This document shows, one piece after another, positions 43,515-51,253 of a stretch of 64,000 nucleotides of DNA. How positions within the stretch are numbered: position 1 is the stretch's first letter; each line of letters opens with the position of its first letter. The translations under genes and the position numbers were made by a program. The DNA lies in NCBI RefSeq assembly GCF_013359815.1, contig NZ_JABMCF010000036.1, positions 186,001 through 250,000 of the forward strand, written 5' to 3'. The notes under the pieces are model-generated. The model worked only from the letters and a program-made list of their open reading frames with translations, was not told where the DNA came from and searched no databases. Source of the DNA: Curtobacterium flaccumfaciens. Lineage in GTDB: Bacteria > Actinomycetota > Actinomycetes > Actinomycetales > Microbacteriaceae.

Positions 43515-44543
43515 TCAGCCGAGCAGGTCCCCCACCACGACGGGTTCCGGGACGAGCGAGACACCGAAACGGTTCAGGACGGTCACCTGCACGAACCGTG
43601 CGAGCTCGGCCACCTGCGCCGCCGTCGCCCCACCGCGGTTCGTGAGCGCGAGGGTGTGCTTGGACGAGATCGCGGCGCGGGAGCCCGGCACCGCGTACCC
43701 GCGGTGCACGCCGGCGTGCTCGATGAGCCACGCGGCACTGAGCTTGACGTCGTCACCCGCGGGCCAGCGGGGCGCATCCGTCGGCAGGGTCTCGGCGAAC
43801 GCCGGCGAGACGATCGGGTTCGTGAAGAACGACCCGGCGCTCCAGGTGTCGTGGTCGTCCCCGTCGAGCACCATGCCCTTCGAGCCGCGCAGCCGCAGGA
43901 CCTCGTCGCGGACGGTCGTGGGCGGCACGAGCGCACCGAGCTCGACCCCGAGCGAACCGGCGAGCTGCGCGTACCGCACGGGCACACCGCGCTCCCCCGC
44001 GAGCCCGAGTCGGAACTCGACCGTCAGCACGACACCGCGCCGACCGTGCTTGAGGGTCGACGTTCGGTAGCCGAGCGCCAGCTCGGCTGCGGGGACCCAC
44101 GCGCGCTCCCCCGTGGCCGCATCGAGGAACTCGACGCGGGTGAGCACGTCGGCGAGCTCGACCCCGTAGGCGCCGATGTTCTGCACCGGGGACGCACCGA
44201 CGGTGCCCGGGATGCCGCTGAGGGCCTCCAGGCCGGTCCAGCCGTTCGCGACGGTCGTGGCGACGAACGGGTCCCACGGTTCCCCCGCGGCGACGCGGAC
44301 GGTGACGCCGTCGGCGTCGCGGTCGGCGTCGACGCCCGTCGTCCGGACCAGCACGACGGTGCCGTCGAAGCCCTGGTCGGCGACCAGCAGGTTGCTGCCG
44401 CCGCCGAGGACGAGCCACTCGTGGTCGTCGAAGGCGTCGAGCGCGTGGGCGACGAGCTCGTCGGTCGTCTCCGCCGTGAGCAGCCGGGTGGCGGCCCCGC
44501 CGACGCGGAGCGTCGTCAGGTCGGCCAGCACCGGCTCGGACAC
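43515..44543 (-). CDS. murB: UDP-N-acetylenolpyruvoylglucosamine reductase
   Basis: 342 residues. An FAD-binding domain starts with LTTLRVGGAATRL, followed by VLGGGSNLLVAD, GIPGTVGASPVQNIGAYG and LGYRTSTLK. The catalytic Ser lies in SAGSFFTNP and the last conserved block is LIEHAG-HRGYAVPGSRAAIS. It reduces the enolpyruvyl group to lactyl with NADPH, making UDP-MurNAc. The start GTG 44543 lies 2 bp after the upstream stop, so it is co-translated with the dehydratase genes. Confidence 0.95.
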   Translation of the reverse strand: MSEPVLADLTTLRVGGAATRLLTAETTDELVAHALDAFDDHEWLVLGGGSNLLVADQGFDGTVVLVRTTGVDADRDADGVTVRVAAGEPWDPFVATTVANGWTGLEALSGIPGTVGASPVQNIGAYGVELADVLTRVEFLDAATGERAWVPAAELALGYRTSTLKHGRRGVVLTVEFRLGLAGERGVPVRYAQLAGSLGVELGALVPPTTVRDEVLRLRGSKGMVLDGDDHDTWSAGSFFTNPIVSPAFAETLPTDAPRWPAGDDVKLSAAWLIEHAGVHRGYAVPGSRAAISSKHTLALTNRGGATAAQVAELARFVQVTVLNRFGVSLVPEPVVVGDLLG

Positions 44544-44545
44544 GG

Positions 44546-44971
44546 TCAGCGGAACACCACCGTGACCTGCGCCTTGCCGAGCACGGTCTGCCCGGCGGCG
44601 GTCACGGTGAGGTCGATGCGCTCCGGCCGGCCGTCCTCGTCGACGGTGCCGACCTTCGCGACGATGCCGACGGTGGCACCCTGCTCCGGGTCCACGACGA
44701 CGGGGCGCGTGAAGCGGACCCCGTAGCCCGCGACCCAGCCGCTGTCGCCGAGCCACTCGGCGACCGGCTGCACGGCGATGCCCATCGTGAGCATGCCGTG
44801 GGCGAGCACACCCGGCAGGCCGACCGAGGCGGCGACGTCGTCGCGGTAGTGGATCGGGTTGAAGTCGCCCGAGGCGCCGGCGTACCGGACGAGCGAGTCG
44901 CGCGTGATGTGCACGTCGCGCTCGGCGACGACGGTGCCGACCTCGAGCGCGGTGGCGGGTGCGGCGGTCAT
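44546..44971 (-). CDS. MaoC-family hydratase/dehydratase (HadB-like)
   Basis: 141 residues of hot-dog fold. The hydratase-2 motif YAGASGDFNPIHYRDDVA supplies the catalytic Asp and His; LPGVLAHGMLTMGI follows. In mycobacteria HadB is the catalytic subunit of the FAS-II 3-hydroxyacyl-ACP dehydratase. Microbacteriaceae do not make mycolic acids, so here it more likely serves ordinary fatty acid metabolism. Its start overlaps the upstream stop by 4 bp. Confidence 0.88.
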   Translation of the reverse strand: MTAAPATALEVGTVVAERDVHITRDSLVRYAGASGDFNPIHYRDDVAASVGLPGVLAHGMLTMGIAVQPVAEWLGDSGWVAGYGVRFTRPVVVDPEQGATVGIVAKVGTVDEDGRPERIDLTVTAAGQTVLGKAQVTVVFR

Positions 44972-45417
44972 GCGTCGTCTCCTCGGACCACGAGGGTGGA
45001 GGTCGCCGTGACGACGTGCTCCCCCTCGGCGTCGTTCATGGTGCTCTGGGCGGTGACCATCGCGTTGCCGCCGAGGGTCTTCACGCTGGTGACCGTCAGG
45101 GTCGCGGTGAGCTCGTCACCGGCGACGATCGGCCGGTCGTAGGTGAAGGACTGCTCGCCGTGCACGACGCGGGAGAAGTCGATGCCGGCGTCGGGCTCGT
45201 TCAGGAGCTGCGCGAGCGTGGCCTCCTGCACGACGACGGCGAACGTCGGGGGTGCGACCACGTCGGCGTACCCGGCGGCACGTGCGGCGTCCGGATCGTG
45301 GTGGACGGGGTTGGTCGCGAAGACCGCGCGCGAGAACTCGCGCACCTTCTCGCGGCCGACCAGGTAGGGCTGGGCCGGCGGGAACGTCCTGCCGACGAGC
45401 TCGGGGTTCACTGACAC
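44968..45417 (-). CDS. MaoC-like dehydratase N-terminal-type protein (HadA-like)
   Basis: 149 residues. VGRTFPPAQPYLVGREKVREFSRA and ATNPVHHDPDAARAAGYADVVAPPTFAVV match the FAS1-like MaoC dehydratase family, the non-catalytic partner of HadB. The start is the second of two GTG codons (45417): TAGACT at 45429-45424 lies 6 nt before it, giving a leaderless message. The order hadA-hadB next to murB and close to secE-nusG follows actinobacterial synteny. Confidence 0.87.
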   Translation of the reverse strand: MSVNPELVGRTFPPAQPYLVGREKVREFSRAVFATNPVHHDPDAARAAGYADVVAPPTFAVVVQEATLAQLLNEPDAGIDFSRVVHGEQSFTYDRPIVAGDELTATLTVTSVKTLGGNAMVTAQSTMNDAEGEHVVTATSTLVVRGDDA

Positions 45418-45473
45418 CACGGCAGTCTACCGAGGCCAGTCCGGGGGCCTGTGATCCATGAGAACGCATCAGC

Positions 45474-45522
45474 TAGACTGTCTGAGACCGATTCGGGGGA
45501 ATCGGGGCGTGCCGTTCGGCAC
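45474..45522 (+). promoter_or_regulatory. Promoter -10 and hairpin leader of a small gene
   Basis: TAGACT (45474-45479) is a good -10. The leader then has two small hairpins, CCGATTC/GAATCGG (45488-45505) and GTGCC/GGCAC (45509-45522), before the ATG at 45549. Unlike most genes here this message is not leaderless. Confidence 0.5.
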
Positions 45523-45548
45523 GGGTTCGTTCGGGACGGGGAGGGCCG

Positions 45549-45947
45549 ATGGACACCACGACGGAGTTCGCCGTGCACACGGGAGACCGGTGCACCGCCA
45601 TGGAGGTCGCGGCCGCCGCGCTGCGCCGCACGGGCCACCACGTCGAGTCGACGGGTGGCACGATGACCGCGACGGCGGGCAGCCGGACGCTCACCATCCT
45701 GCTCGGTGCGCTCGTCCAGCCGGCCCGGGAGTACCGCCGGTACGAGCTGTCGACCGTCGTGAACGGTGCCACCACCACGATCACCCTGCGCCGAGCCGGG
45801 CACGGGACGGCCGTGTCCGGCGGCAGCATCGGGGCGAACCGTCGTCGCGCCGCATGGCAACAGGTCACCGCCGCGGTCGAGGACGCGTTCCGTGCCGCCG
45901 GGGTGCTCGCGACGCGGACGGACACGGGCTCCCACCGCACGCAGTAG
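45549..45947 (+). CDS. Small conserved-looking protein of unknown function
   Basis: 132 residues, no signal peptide or membrane helix. The ATG follows GGGGAGGG, a strong ribosome site. It has an alpha-beta pattern (MEVAAAALRRTGHHVES, MTATAGSRTLTILLGAL, RRYELSTVV, TTTITLRRAGHGTAV) and a C-terminal helix (WQQVTAAVEDAFRAAG). I do not recognise the family. A hairpin follows the stop and its neighbours are unrelated, so it is a single-gene unit. Confidence 0.75.
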   Translation: MDTTTEFAVHTGDRCTAMEVAAAALRRTGHHVESTGGTMTATAGSRTLTILLGALVQPAREYRRYELSTVVNGATTTITLRRAGHGTAVSGGSIGANRRRAAWQQVTAAVEDAFRAAGVLATRTDTGSHRTQ

Positions 45948-45959
45948 GCCGCCGGACGC

Positions 45960-45997
45960 CTCCCGTCGGGTGGCCGCGCGGCGCACCGCCACGGGAG
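45960..45997 (+). terminator. CTCCCGT/ACGGGAG hairpin
   Basis: CTCCCGT (45960-45966) pairs with ACGGGAG (45991-45997), with further GC pairing inside. It is 12 bp after the small gene's stop. Confidence 0.55.
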
Positions 45998-46058
45998 CGG
46001 TCACCGGGGACCCGGTCAGCCATCTAGGTTGGGCCCGGGGCCCCGGAAAGGAACCGCC

Positions 46059-47954
46059 ATGAGCATGGAGAGCGCAGCCTGGAGCTCGCTGTACAAGATC
46101 TCGTCCGCGCAGGGCGGCAAGCACGGGTTCTCCCGCGCGTCCGTCCGGCGGATCCTGACGTTCGCGGTGCCGTACCGGGCGAAGCTGCTGGTCTTCATCG
46201 GTCTCTCCGTCGTCGGCGCCTTCCTCGCGGTCGCGACGCCGGTCCTCGCCGGTCAGGTCGTCGACGTCATCGTCGCCCGCGGTGAGGTCTCGACGATCGT
46301 CCGGTTGGCCGTGGTCATCGCCCTGGTGGCCGTGGCCGACGCCGCCGTGTCGTTGACCACGCGCTGGTACTCGGCACGGATCGGCGAGGGCGTGATCCTG
46401 GACCTCCGCACCGCCGTCTTCGACCACGTGCAGAAGATGCCGATCGCGTTCTTCACCCGCACCCGGACCGGTGCGCTCGTGAGCCGCCTCAACAACGACG
46501 TGATCGGTGCCCAGCAGGCCTTCAGCGGCACGCTGTCCGGCGTGGTCACGAACCTCGTGGCGCTGGTCCTCACCCTGATCGTCATGCTCAGCACCTCGTG
46601 GCTCGTGACGGTGCTCGCCGTCGTCATGCTCCCGGTGTTCCTGGTCCCCGCGCGCCGGATGGGCAGCCGCCTCGCCGCCCTGCGTCGCGAGGCCGCCGAC
46701 CACAACTCCGCGATGAGCACCCAGATGACCGAGCGCTTCTCGGCACCCGGTGCCACCCTCGTCAAGCTGTTCGGTCGGCCCGACGAAGAGGCCGAGGAGT
46801 TCCGTGTCCGCGCTGCCCGGGTCCGCGACATCGGGGTCCGGACCGCGATGCTGCAGTTCGTCTTCTTCACCGCGCTCATGCTCGTCTCCGCGCTCGCCCT
46901 CGCGCTGGTCTACGGGCTCGGCGGCTTCCTCGCGCTCGCCGGCCGCCTGGACACCGGCGAGGTCGTCACCCTGGCGCTCCTGCTCACCCGGCTGTACGCC
47001 CCGCTGACGAGCCTGGCGAACGCCCGGGTCGAGATCATGAGCGCCGTGGTCAGCTTCGAGCGCGTCTTCGAGGTGCTCGACCTCGAACCACTCATCCGGG
47101 AGCAGCCCGACGCGGCCACCATCCCCGACGGCCCGGTCTCCGTCGAGTTCGACGACGTCCGGTTCGCGTACCCGTCCGCCGACAAGGTGTCCCTCGCCTC
47201 GCTCGAGGAGGTCGCGACGCTCGACACCCGCGGCGGCGAGGAGGTGCTGCACGGCCTGTCCTTCCGGATCGAACCGGGGCAGACAGTCGCCCTGGTCGGC
47301 TCGTCCGGAGCCGGCAAGTCCACGGTCGCGCAGCTGCTCTCGCGCCTGTACGACGTCGACAGCGGCGCCGTGCGTCTGGCCGGGACGGACGTCCGCGACG
47401 TCACGTTCGCCTCGATGCGGCACACCCTCGGCATGGTGACGCAGGACGGCCACCTGTTCCACGAGACCATCCGCTCCAACCTGCGGTTCGCCCGGCCCGA
47501 GGCGTCCGACGACGAGGTGTGGGACGCGGTCCGCCGCGCACGGCTCGAGCCGCTGATCCGGTCCCTCCCCGACCGGCTGGACACCATGGTGGGTGAACGC
47601 GGCTACCGGCTCTCCGGGGGCGAGCGCCAGCGGATGACGATCGCCCGGCTCCTGCTCGCCCAGCCGCGGGTCGTCATCCTGGACGAGGCGACGGCGGCAC
47701 TCGACTCGACGTCCGAGGCAGCGGTGCAGGCAGCACTCGGCGAGGCGCTCGAGGGACGGACGGCGATGGTGATCGCGCATCGGCTCTCGACGATCCGCAG
47801 CGCGGACGTGATCCTCGTCGTCGAGGACGGCTCGATCGTGGAGCGGGGCACGCACGACGAACTGCTGGCCGCGGGTGGCCGGTACGAGGAGCTGCACCGC
47901 ACCCAGTTCGCCGCGCAGGAGAACGTCGCGGCCGACGTGCCGGCGGCGGACTGA
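46059..47954 (+). CDS. ABC exporter, fused permease-ATPase
   Basis: 631 residues. A six-helix exporter domain (about 35-330) precedes an ATPase with Walker A GSSGAGKS (414-421), Q-loop VTQDGHLF, signature LSGGE (518-522), Walker B VVILDEA (538-544) and the H-loop IAHRLS. A 25-residue insertion after the first ATPase strand (ADKVSLASLEEVATLDTRGG) is unusual. A multidrug or lipid exporter by family; substrate unknown. The ATG follows GGAAAGGAACC, and TAGGTT at about 46025-46030 is a candidate -10. The last residues are an Ala/Asp tail. Confidence 0.9.
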   Translation: MSMESAAWSSLYKISSAQGGKHGFSRASVRRILTFAVPYRAKLLVFIGLSVVGAFLAVATPVLAGQVVDVIVARGEVSTIVRLAVVIALVAVADAAVSLTTRWYSARIGEGVILDLRTAVFDHVQKMPIAFFTRTRTGALVSRLNNDVIGAQQAFSGTLSGVVTNLVALVLTLIVMLSTSWLVTVLAVVMLPVFLVPARRMGSRLAALRREAADHNSAMSTQMTERFSAPGATLVKLFGRPDEEAEEFRVRAARVRDIGVRTAMLQFVFFTALMLVSALALALVYGLGGFLALAGRLDTGEVVTLALLLTRLYAPLTSLANARVEIMSAVVSFERVFEVLDLEPLIREQPDAATIPDGPVSVEFDDVRFAYPSADKVSLASLEEVATLDTRGGEEVLHGLSFRIEPGQTVALVGSSGAGKSTVAQLLSRLYDVDSGAVRLAGTDVRDVTFASMRHTLGMVTQDGHLFHETIRSNLRFARPEASDDEVWDAVRRARLEPLIRSLPDRLDTMVGERGYRLSGGERQRMTIARLLLAQPRVVILDEATAALDSTSEAAVQAALGEALEGRTAMVIAHRLSTIRSADVILVVEDGSIVERGTHDELLAAGGRYEELHRTQFAAQENVAADVPAAD

Positions 47955-47999
47955 ACGAGCGACGGGTGGGCCCAGCGGTCGAAGTGGGGCCGGTAACAG

Positions 48000-48041
48000 A
48001 AAAGGCCCCCTGACCCAGAGGATCCTGGACGAGAGGGCCTT
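48000..48041 (-). terminator. Terminator after tRNA-Met
   Basis: AAGGCCC (48041-48035 on minus) pairs with GGGCCTT (48008-48002), followed by TTTT. The long loop contains a second small stem (GGATCC). It lies 6 nt past the tRNA and also faces the convergent ABC exporter. Confidence 0.75.
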
Positions 48042-48046
48042 GCGTG

Positions 48047-48120
48047 TAGCGAGGGCGGGACTTGAACCCGCGACCCCACGATTATGAGTCGTGTGCTCTA
48101 ACCAACTGAGCTACCCCGCC
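48047..48120 (-). tRNA. tRNA-Met (anticodon CAT, elongator type)
   Basis: 74 nt. Acceptor GGCGGGG pairs with CCTCGCT (two G-U); anticodon stem CACGA/TCGTG around CTCATAA; T-arm GCGGGTTCAAGTCCCGC. The initiator hallmarks (mismatched 1-72, three GC pairs in the anticodon stem) are absent. A lysidine-modified tRNA-Ile with anticodon CAT cannot be excluded by eye. Confidence 0.9.
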
Positions 48121-48152
48121 AGAGATCCGGAGCGGCACGCGCACCGGGTCGG

Positions 48153-48224
48153 AGCCCCGAGTCAGGATTGAACTGACGACCCCCTCCTTACCATGGAGGT
48201 GCTCTACCACTGAGCTATCGGGGC
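48153..48224 (-). tRNA. tRNA-Thr (anticodon GGT)
   Basis: 72 nt. Acceptor GCCCCGA/TCGGGGC; anticodon stem CCTCC/GGAGG around ATGGTAA gives GGT; T-arm GTCAGTTCAATCCTGAC. It lies 32 bp upstream of tRNA-Met, so they are probably one transcript. Confidence 0.96.
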
Positions 48225-48317
48225 GATGTGCCGCGAACGGCACCACACGAGGATAGCAGACCTCCGACGCTGCTCCGGAACCGGACGAGACGCCCGGGCG
48301 TGCCGCGTCGTGGGCCG

Positions 48318-49466
48318 CTAGTTCGCGTTGGTCTTGAGCCACGCCAGCGGGTCCACCGGGACCCCGTCGACGTGCACCTCGAGGTGCAGGTGCGGGCCCG
48401 TGGAGTTGCCCGTGCTGCCGACGAGGCCGAGGATGTCGCCGACCTCGACGTGCTGGCCGGTGACGACCTTGAAGGAGTTGTCCTCCATGTGGCCGTAGAC
48501 GCTGACGAACTGCTTGCCGTCGACGTCGTGCTCGACCCAGACGTCGTTGCCGAAGCCACCGTCGTTCGCCTGCACCTTGATGACGGTACCGGCGGCGATG
48601 ACGCCGATCGGGGTGCCCTCGCCCGGGGCGAAGTCGACGCCCATGTGGTTCGTCGAGCAGAACGAGCACCCGGCGACCTGGCGTCCGCCGAAGCCCGAGG
48701 TGATCGGGACGCCCGTCAGGAACGGCCACTGGATCGTGCCGGTCGGGTCGTTCGTGAAGCTGGAGGAGTCGACGTTCGCGTACTGCGTGGCGTCCGAGAC
48801 CGTGAACTGGTCGCGCGCGGTCGACCCGTCAGCAGCGGCACCGACCTGCATCGACTGGGTGGCACCCGAGCTGGCACGGGCCGCCGTCGAGCCGGACTCG
48901 GGCACCCAGAGCGCCTGGGCCGGCAGCGAGGTCGAGACGACCAGGCCGGCCGCGAAGAGCAGGGCGCCGACCGCGGTCACACGGGAGGCTGACCGGCGGA
49001 ACGACGCACCACGCTTCGGGGCCGGTGCGCTGGCGGGGGTGCTGGACCGGATGTGGCGGGTCGCCCGGTCGACCGGGGCTTTCGGCGCCGGACGGCTGGT
49101 GCGACGACGCGACGCGGGGACCTGCCCGGCGACCCGACGCGGCTGCGACACCGAAGGAGCGGGTGCGGCCGGCTGCGCGTGCACGACGGGCGAGGTGGGG
49201 GCCGGCGGCGTCACGATGCGGGAGGCCGGGCGCACGGGCGACGCCGGTGCGAGGTCGATCGGCGACACGGGGGCCGCGGGGGTTCCCGGCGTGGCCGCAC
49301 CGATCACGTCGTCGAAGCTCGGACCCGTCGAGTCCTGCGCCACGACCGCGCCCTTCGCCGCGGCTCGCTCTGCCTCGATCCGAGCGCGTCGGGTCTGGTG
49401 GACGACCGGGGTGGCGGCGTCGACGGAACCGTCGGTGGGAGCGGACGACAGAGGAGTACGGGGCAT
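48318..49466 (-). CDS. M23-family cell wall endopeptidase
   Basis: 382 residues. A long Pro/Ala/Arg-rich cytosolic head (1-145) precedes one membrane or signal segment (about 160-182, ending PAQA). A Ser/Thr linker leads to the M23/LytM domain, with zinc ligands in HMGVDFA (H-x3-D) and HLHLEV, plus GTVIKV and GNDVWVEHDV. It should cut peptidoglycan cross-bridges outside the membrane. Start ATG 49466 is preferred; an in-frame GTG at 49502 is possible. The promoter region carries a GTAAC-N6-GTAAC direct repeat (49509-49524), like an MtrA site. Confidence 0.9.
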   Translation of the reverse strand: MPRTPLSSAPTDGSVDAATPVVHQTRRARIEAERAAAKGAVVAQDSTGPSFDDVIGAATPGTPAAPVSPIDLAPASPVRPASRIVTPPAPTSPVVHAQPAAPAPSVSQPRRVAGQVPASRRRTSRPAPKAPVDRATRHIRSSTPASAPAPKRGASFRRSASRVTAVGALLFAAGLVVSTSLPAQALWVPESGSTAARASSGATQSMQVGAAADGSTARDQFTVSDATQYANVDSSSFTNDPTGTIQWPFLTGVPITSGFGGRQVAGCSFCSTNHMGVDFAPGEGTPIGVIAAGTVIKVQANDGGFGNDVWVEHDVDGKQFVSVYGHMEDNSFKVVTGQHVEVGDILGLVGSTGNSTGPHLHLEVHVDGVPVDPLAWLKTNAN

Positions 49467-49508
49467 GCGTGCGGTGGCGATCCTGATCGGAGAAGGGCTC
49501 ACTCGTTG

Positions 49509-49524
49509 GTAACGAGCAGGTAAC
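49509..49524. promoter_or_regulatory. GTAAC-N6-GTAAC direct repeat, candidate MtrA site
   Basis: Exact repeats GTAAC at 49509-49513 and 49520-49524 with a 6-bp spacer (GAGCAG), 43 bp upstream of the M23 peptidase ATG and just downstream of a likely -10 (TAGCGT on minus, about 49541-49536). This matches the spacing reported for the actinobacterial regulator MtrA. The 5' half also forms CTCGTT/AACGAG with flanking bases. Confidence 0.5.
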
Positions 49525-49614
49525 GGGACCTGAGCACGCTAGCAGGAGACGTCGCAGGTCGCCAGTCGTGGCCATGTCCTCCCGGCACCCCCAGACCTGG
49601 GGTTCGGCGCGCCC

Positions 49615-50445
49615 TCAGGCCCGCACGGCTCCGAGTGCACCGGCTTCGAGCCCACGCACCAGGGCCTCGAGTCCGTCGGCGACGGCGGGGCTCGCGAAGA
49701 GGAAGGAGCGGGTTCCCCCGGCCTCCCAGATGCGGATCGCCGCGCCGGCCTCCTGCGCGACGAGGGCCCCGCCCGCCATGTCCCACGGGTTGATCCCGCG
49801 CTCGTAGTACGCGTCCACCACGCCCGCACCGACCGCGCAGCAGTCGAGCGACGCCGCTCCCCCGCGGCGGATGTCCCGCACCTCGCCGATGAGCCCGGCG
49901 AGCACCGCGACCTGCTCGCGGCGACGGTCGGCCGTGTACCCGAACCCGGTGGCCACGAGCGTCTCGGCGAGCGAACCAGGCGTGGCGACGGACAACGGTT
50001 CCCCGTCACGGGTCGCACCCTGGCCGACCGCCGCCCGGAAGACGGTGCCCGTCGCCGGCGCCACGACGACGCCCGCGATCGGCTCCCAGGTCATCGGGTC
50101 GGGTGCTCCACGGACGACGCCGATGCTCACGCCGTACTCCGCGCTGCCGTACAGGTAGTTGACCGTGCCGTCGATCGGGTCCACCACCCAGGTGATGCCC
50201 GAGGCGCCCGATGCCGACCCGGACTCCTCGCCGTGGAAGGCGTCGTCCGGTCGGGCCTCGGCGATGCGGGCGCGGATGAGTGCCTCGACCTCACGGTCGG
50301 CGGCCGTGACCACGTCGACGATGCTCGACTTCCGGTCCGCGACCTCGACCCCCTCGGCGCGGCGCCGTGCGGCCAGCGCCGCTGCGTCACGGGCGATCGA
50401 CTCGGCGAGGTCGGCGAACTGGGACGGGGTGAGGTCGGATGCCAT
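49615..50445 (-). CDS. Inositol-monophosphatase-family phosphatase
   Basis: 276 residues. The metal-binding motifs of the family are present: HGEESG, WVVDPIDGTVNYLYG (first Asp cluster) and NPWDMAGGALVAQEAGA (second). Such enzymes hydrolyse inositol-1-phosphate, histidinol phosphate or related small phosphates; the sequence alone does not choose. The ATG follows GGGAGG. It is a single gene between the M23 peptidase and tRNA-Tyr. Confidence 0.9.
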   Translation of the reverse strand: MASDLTPSQFADLAESIARDAAALAARRRAEGVEVADRKSSIVDVVTAADREVEALIRARIAEARPDDAFHGEESGSASGASGITWVVDPIDGTVNYLYGSAEYGVSIGVVRGAPDPMTWEPIAGVVVAPATGTVFRAAVGQGATRDGEPLSVATPGSLAETLVATGFGYTADRRREQVAVLAGLIGEVRDIRRGGAASLDCCAVGAGVVDAYYERGINPWDMAGGALVAQEAGAAIRIWEAGGTRSFLFASPAVADGLEALVRGLEAGALGAVRA

Positions 50446-50468
50446 GCACCCATCCTCCCGGAAACACC

Positions 50469-50499
50469 ATCGGCCCCGTCCGCAGTGGACGGGGCCGAT
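50469..50499 (-). terminator. Terminator after tRNA-Tyr
   Basis: ATCGGCCCCGTCC (50469-50481) pairs exactly with GGACGGGGCCGAT (50487-50499) around a 5-nt loop, 5 nt past the tRNA. Confidence 0.85.
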
Positions 50500-50503
50500 C
50501 AGA

Positions 50504-50588
50504 TGGTGGCAAGTGAGGGATTCGAACCCCCGAAGGCTACGCCGGCTGATTTACAGTCAGATCCCTTTGGCCGCTTGGGTAACTTGCC
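50504..50588 (-). tRNA. tRNA-Tyr (anticodon GTA), CCA encoded
   Basis: 82-nt body (50588-50507) plus an encoded CCA (50506-50504). Acceptor GGCAAGT/ACTTGCC; anticodon loop CTGTAAA flanked by CTGA/TCAG; a class II long variable arm as expected for Tyr. It is the only one of the five tRNAs here with a genomic CCA. Confidence 0.96.
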
Positions 50589-50725
50589 ATGCGCACCCAG
50601 CCGGTGTGATCACCAACCGAAGGCGCGCACAAAAGCATAGCGGATGACTGACGGTGGTCGTGACCACCGCGAGCCGATCCGCGCGACCGGAACCGCGCCT
50701 CCTGTCCGCCGTTAGGCTGTTCCGC

Positions 50726-51214
50726 ATGGCAGACAGTTCCTTCGACGTGGTCAGCAAGGTCGACAAGATGGAGGCGGAGAACGCCCTCAACCAGGCGGCC
50801 AAGGAGATCGAGCAGCGGTACGACTTCAAGGGCGCCGACGCCTCGGTCGCGTTCAGCGGCGAGGACGTCCTCATCAAGGCGAACTCGGAAGAGCGCGCCA
50901 AGGCCGTCCTCGACGTGCTGCAGAGCAAGGCGATCAAGCGGAACATCAGCCTGAAGAGCCTCGACGCTGGCGACCCGTACCCCTCGGGCAAGGAGTACCG
51001 CATCGAGGTGAAGTTCAAGAACGGCATCGAGCAGGACGTGGCGAAGAAGATCGGCGCCTTCCTGCGCGCCAACGCCCCGAAGACGGTGAAGAGCCAGATC
51101 CAGGGCGACGAGCTCCGCGTGTCGTCGAAGAGCCGTGACGACCTGCAGAACACGATCCAGCTCCTCAAGGGTGAAGAGTTCGACGTCCCGTTGCAGTTCA
51201 TCAACTTCCGCTGA
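50726..51214 (+). CDS. YajQ-family nucleotide-binding protein
   Basis: 162 residues, the family's normal length: MADSSFDVVSKVDKMEAENA, RYDFKGADAS, ANSEERAKAVLDVLQSK, KNGIEQDVAKKIG and a C-terminal QLLKGEEFDVPLQFINFR. Two ferredoxin-like halves bind nucleotides; some homologues (XC_3703) bind cyclic di-GMP. The role here is unknown. TAGGCT (50713-50718) lies 7 nt before the ATG: leaderless. Confidence 0.95.
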   Translation: MADSSFDVVSKVDKMEAENALNQAAKEIEQRYDFKGADASVAFSGEDVLIKANSEERAKAVLDVLQSKAIKRNISLKSLDAGDPYPSGKEYRIEVKFKNGIEQDVAKKIGAFLRANAPKTVKSQIQGDELRVSSKSRDDLQNTIQLLKGEEFDVPLQFINFR

Positions 51215-51253
51215 CCAGCGGCCCCTGCGAACGACACCCGACACCGGCACCCC

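Noticed and set aside
48047..48120. Initiator tRNA-Met
   Set aside because: The acceptor end pairs at 1-72 and the anticodon stem lacks three consecutive G-C pairs, so it is elongator type.
49467..49614. A cyclic-di-AMP (ydaO-type) riboswitch before the M23 peptidase gene
   Set aside because: Only about 40-70 nt of leader follow the likely -10 and the conserved riboswitch core was not found.
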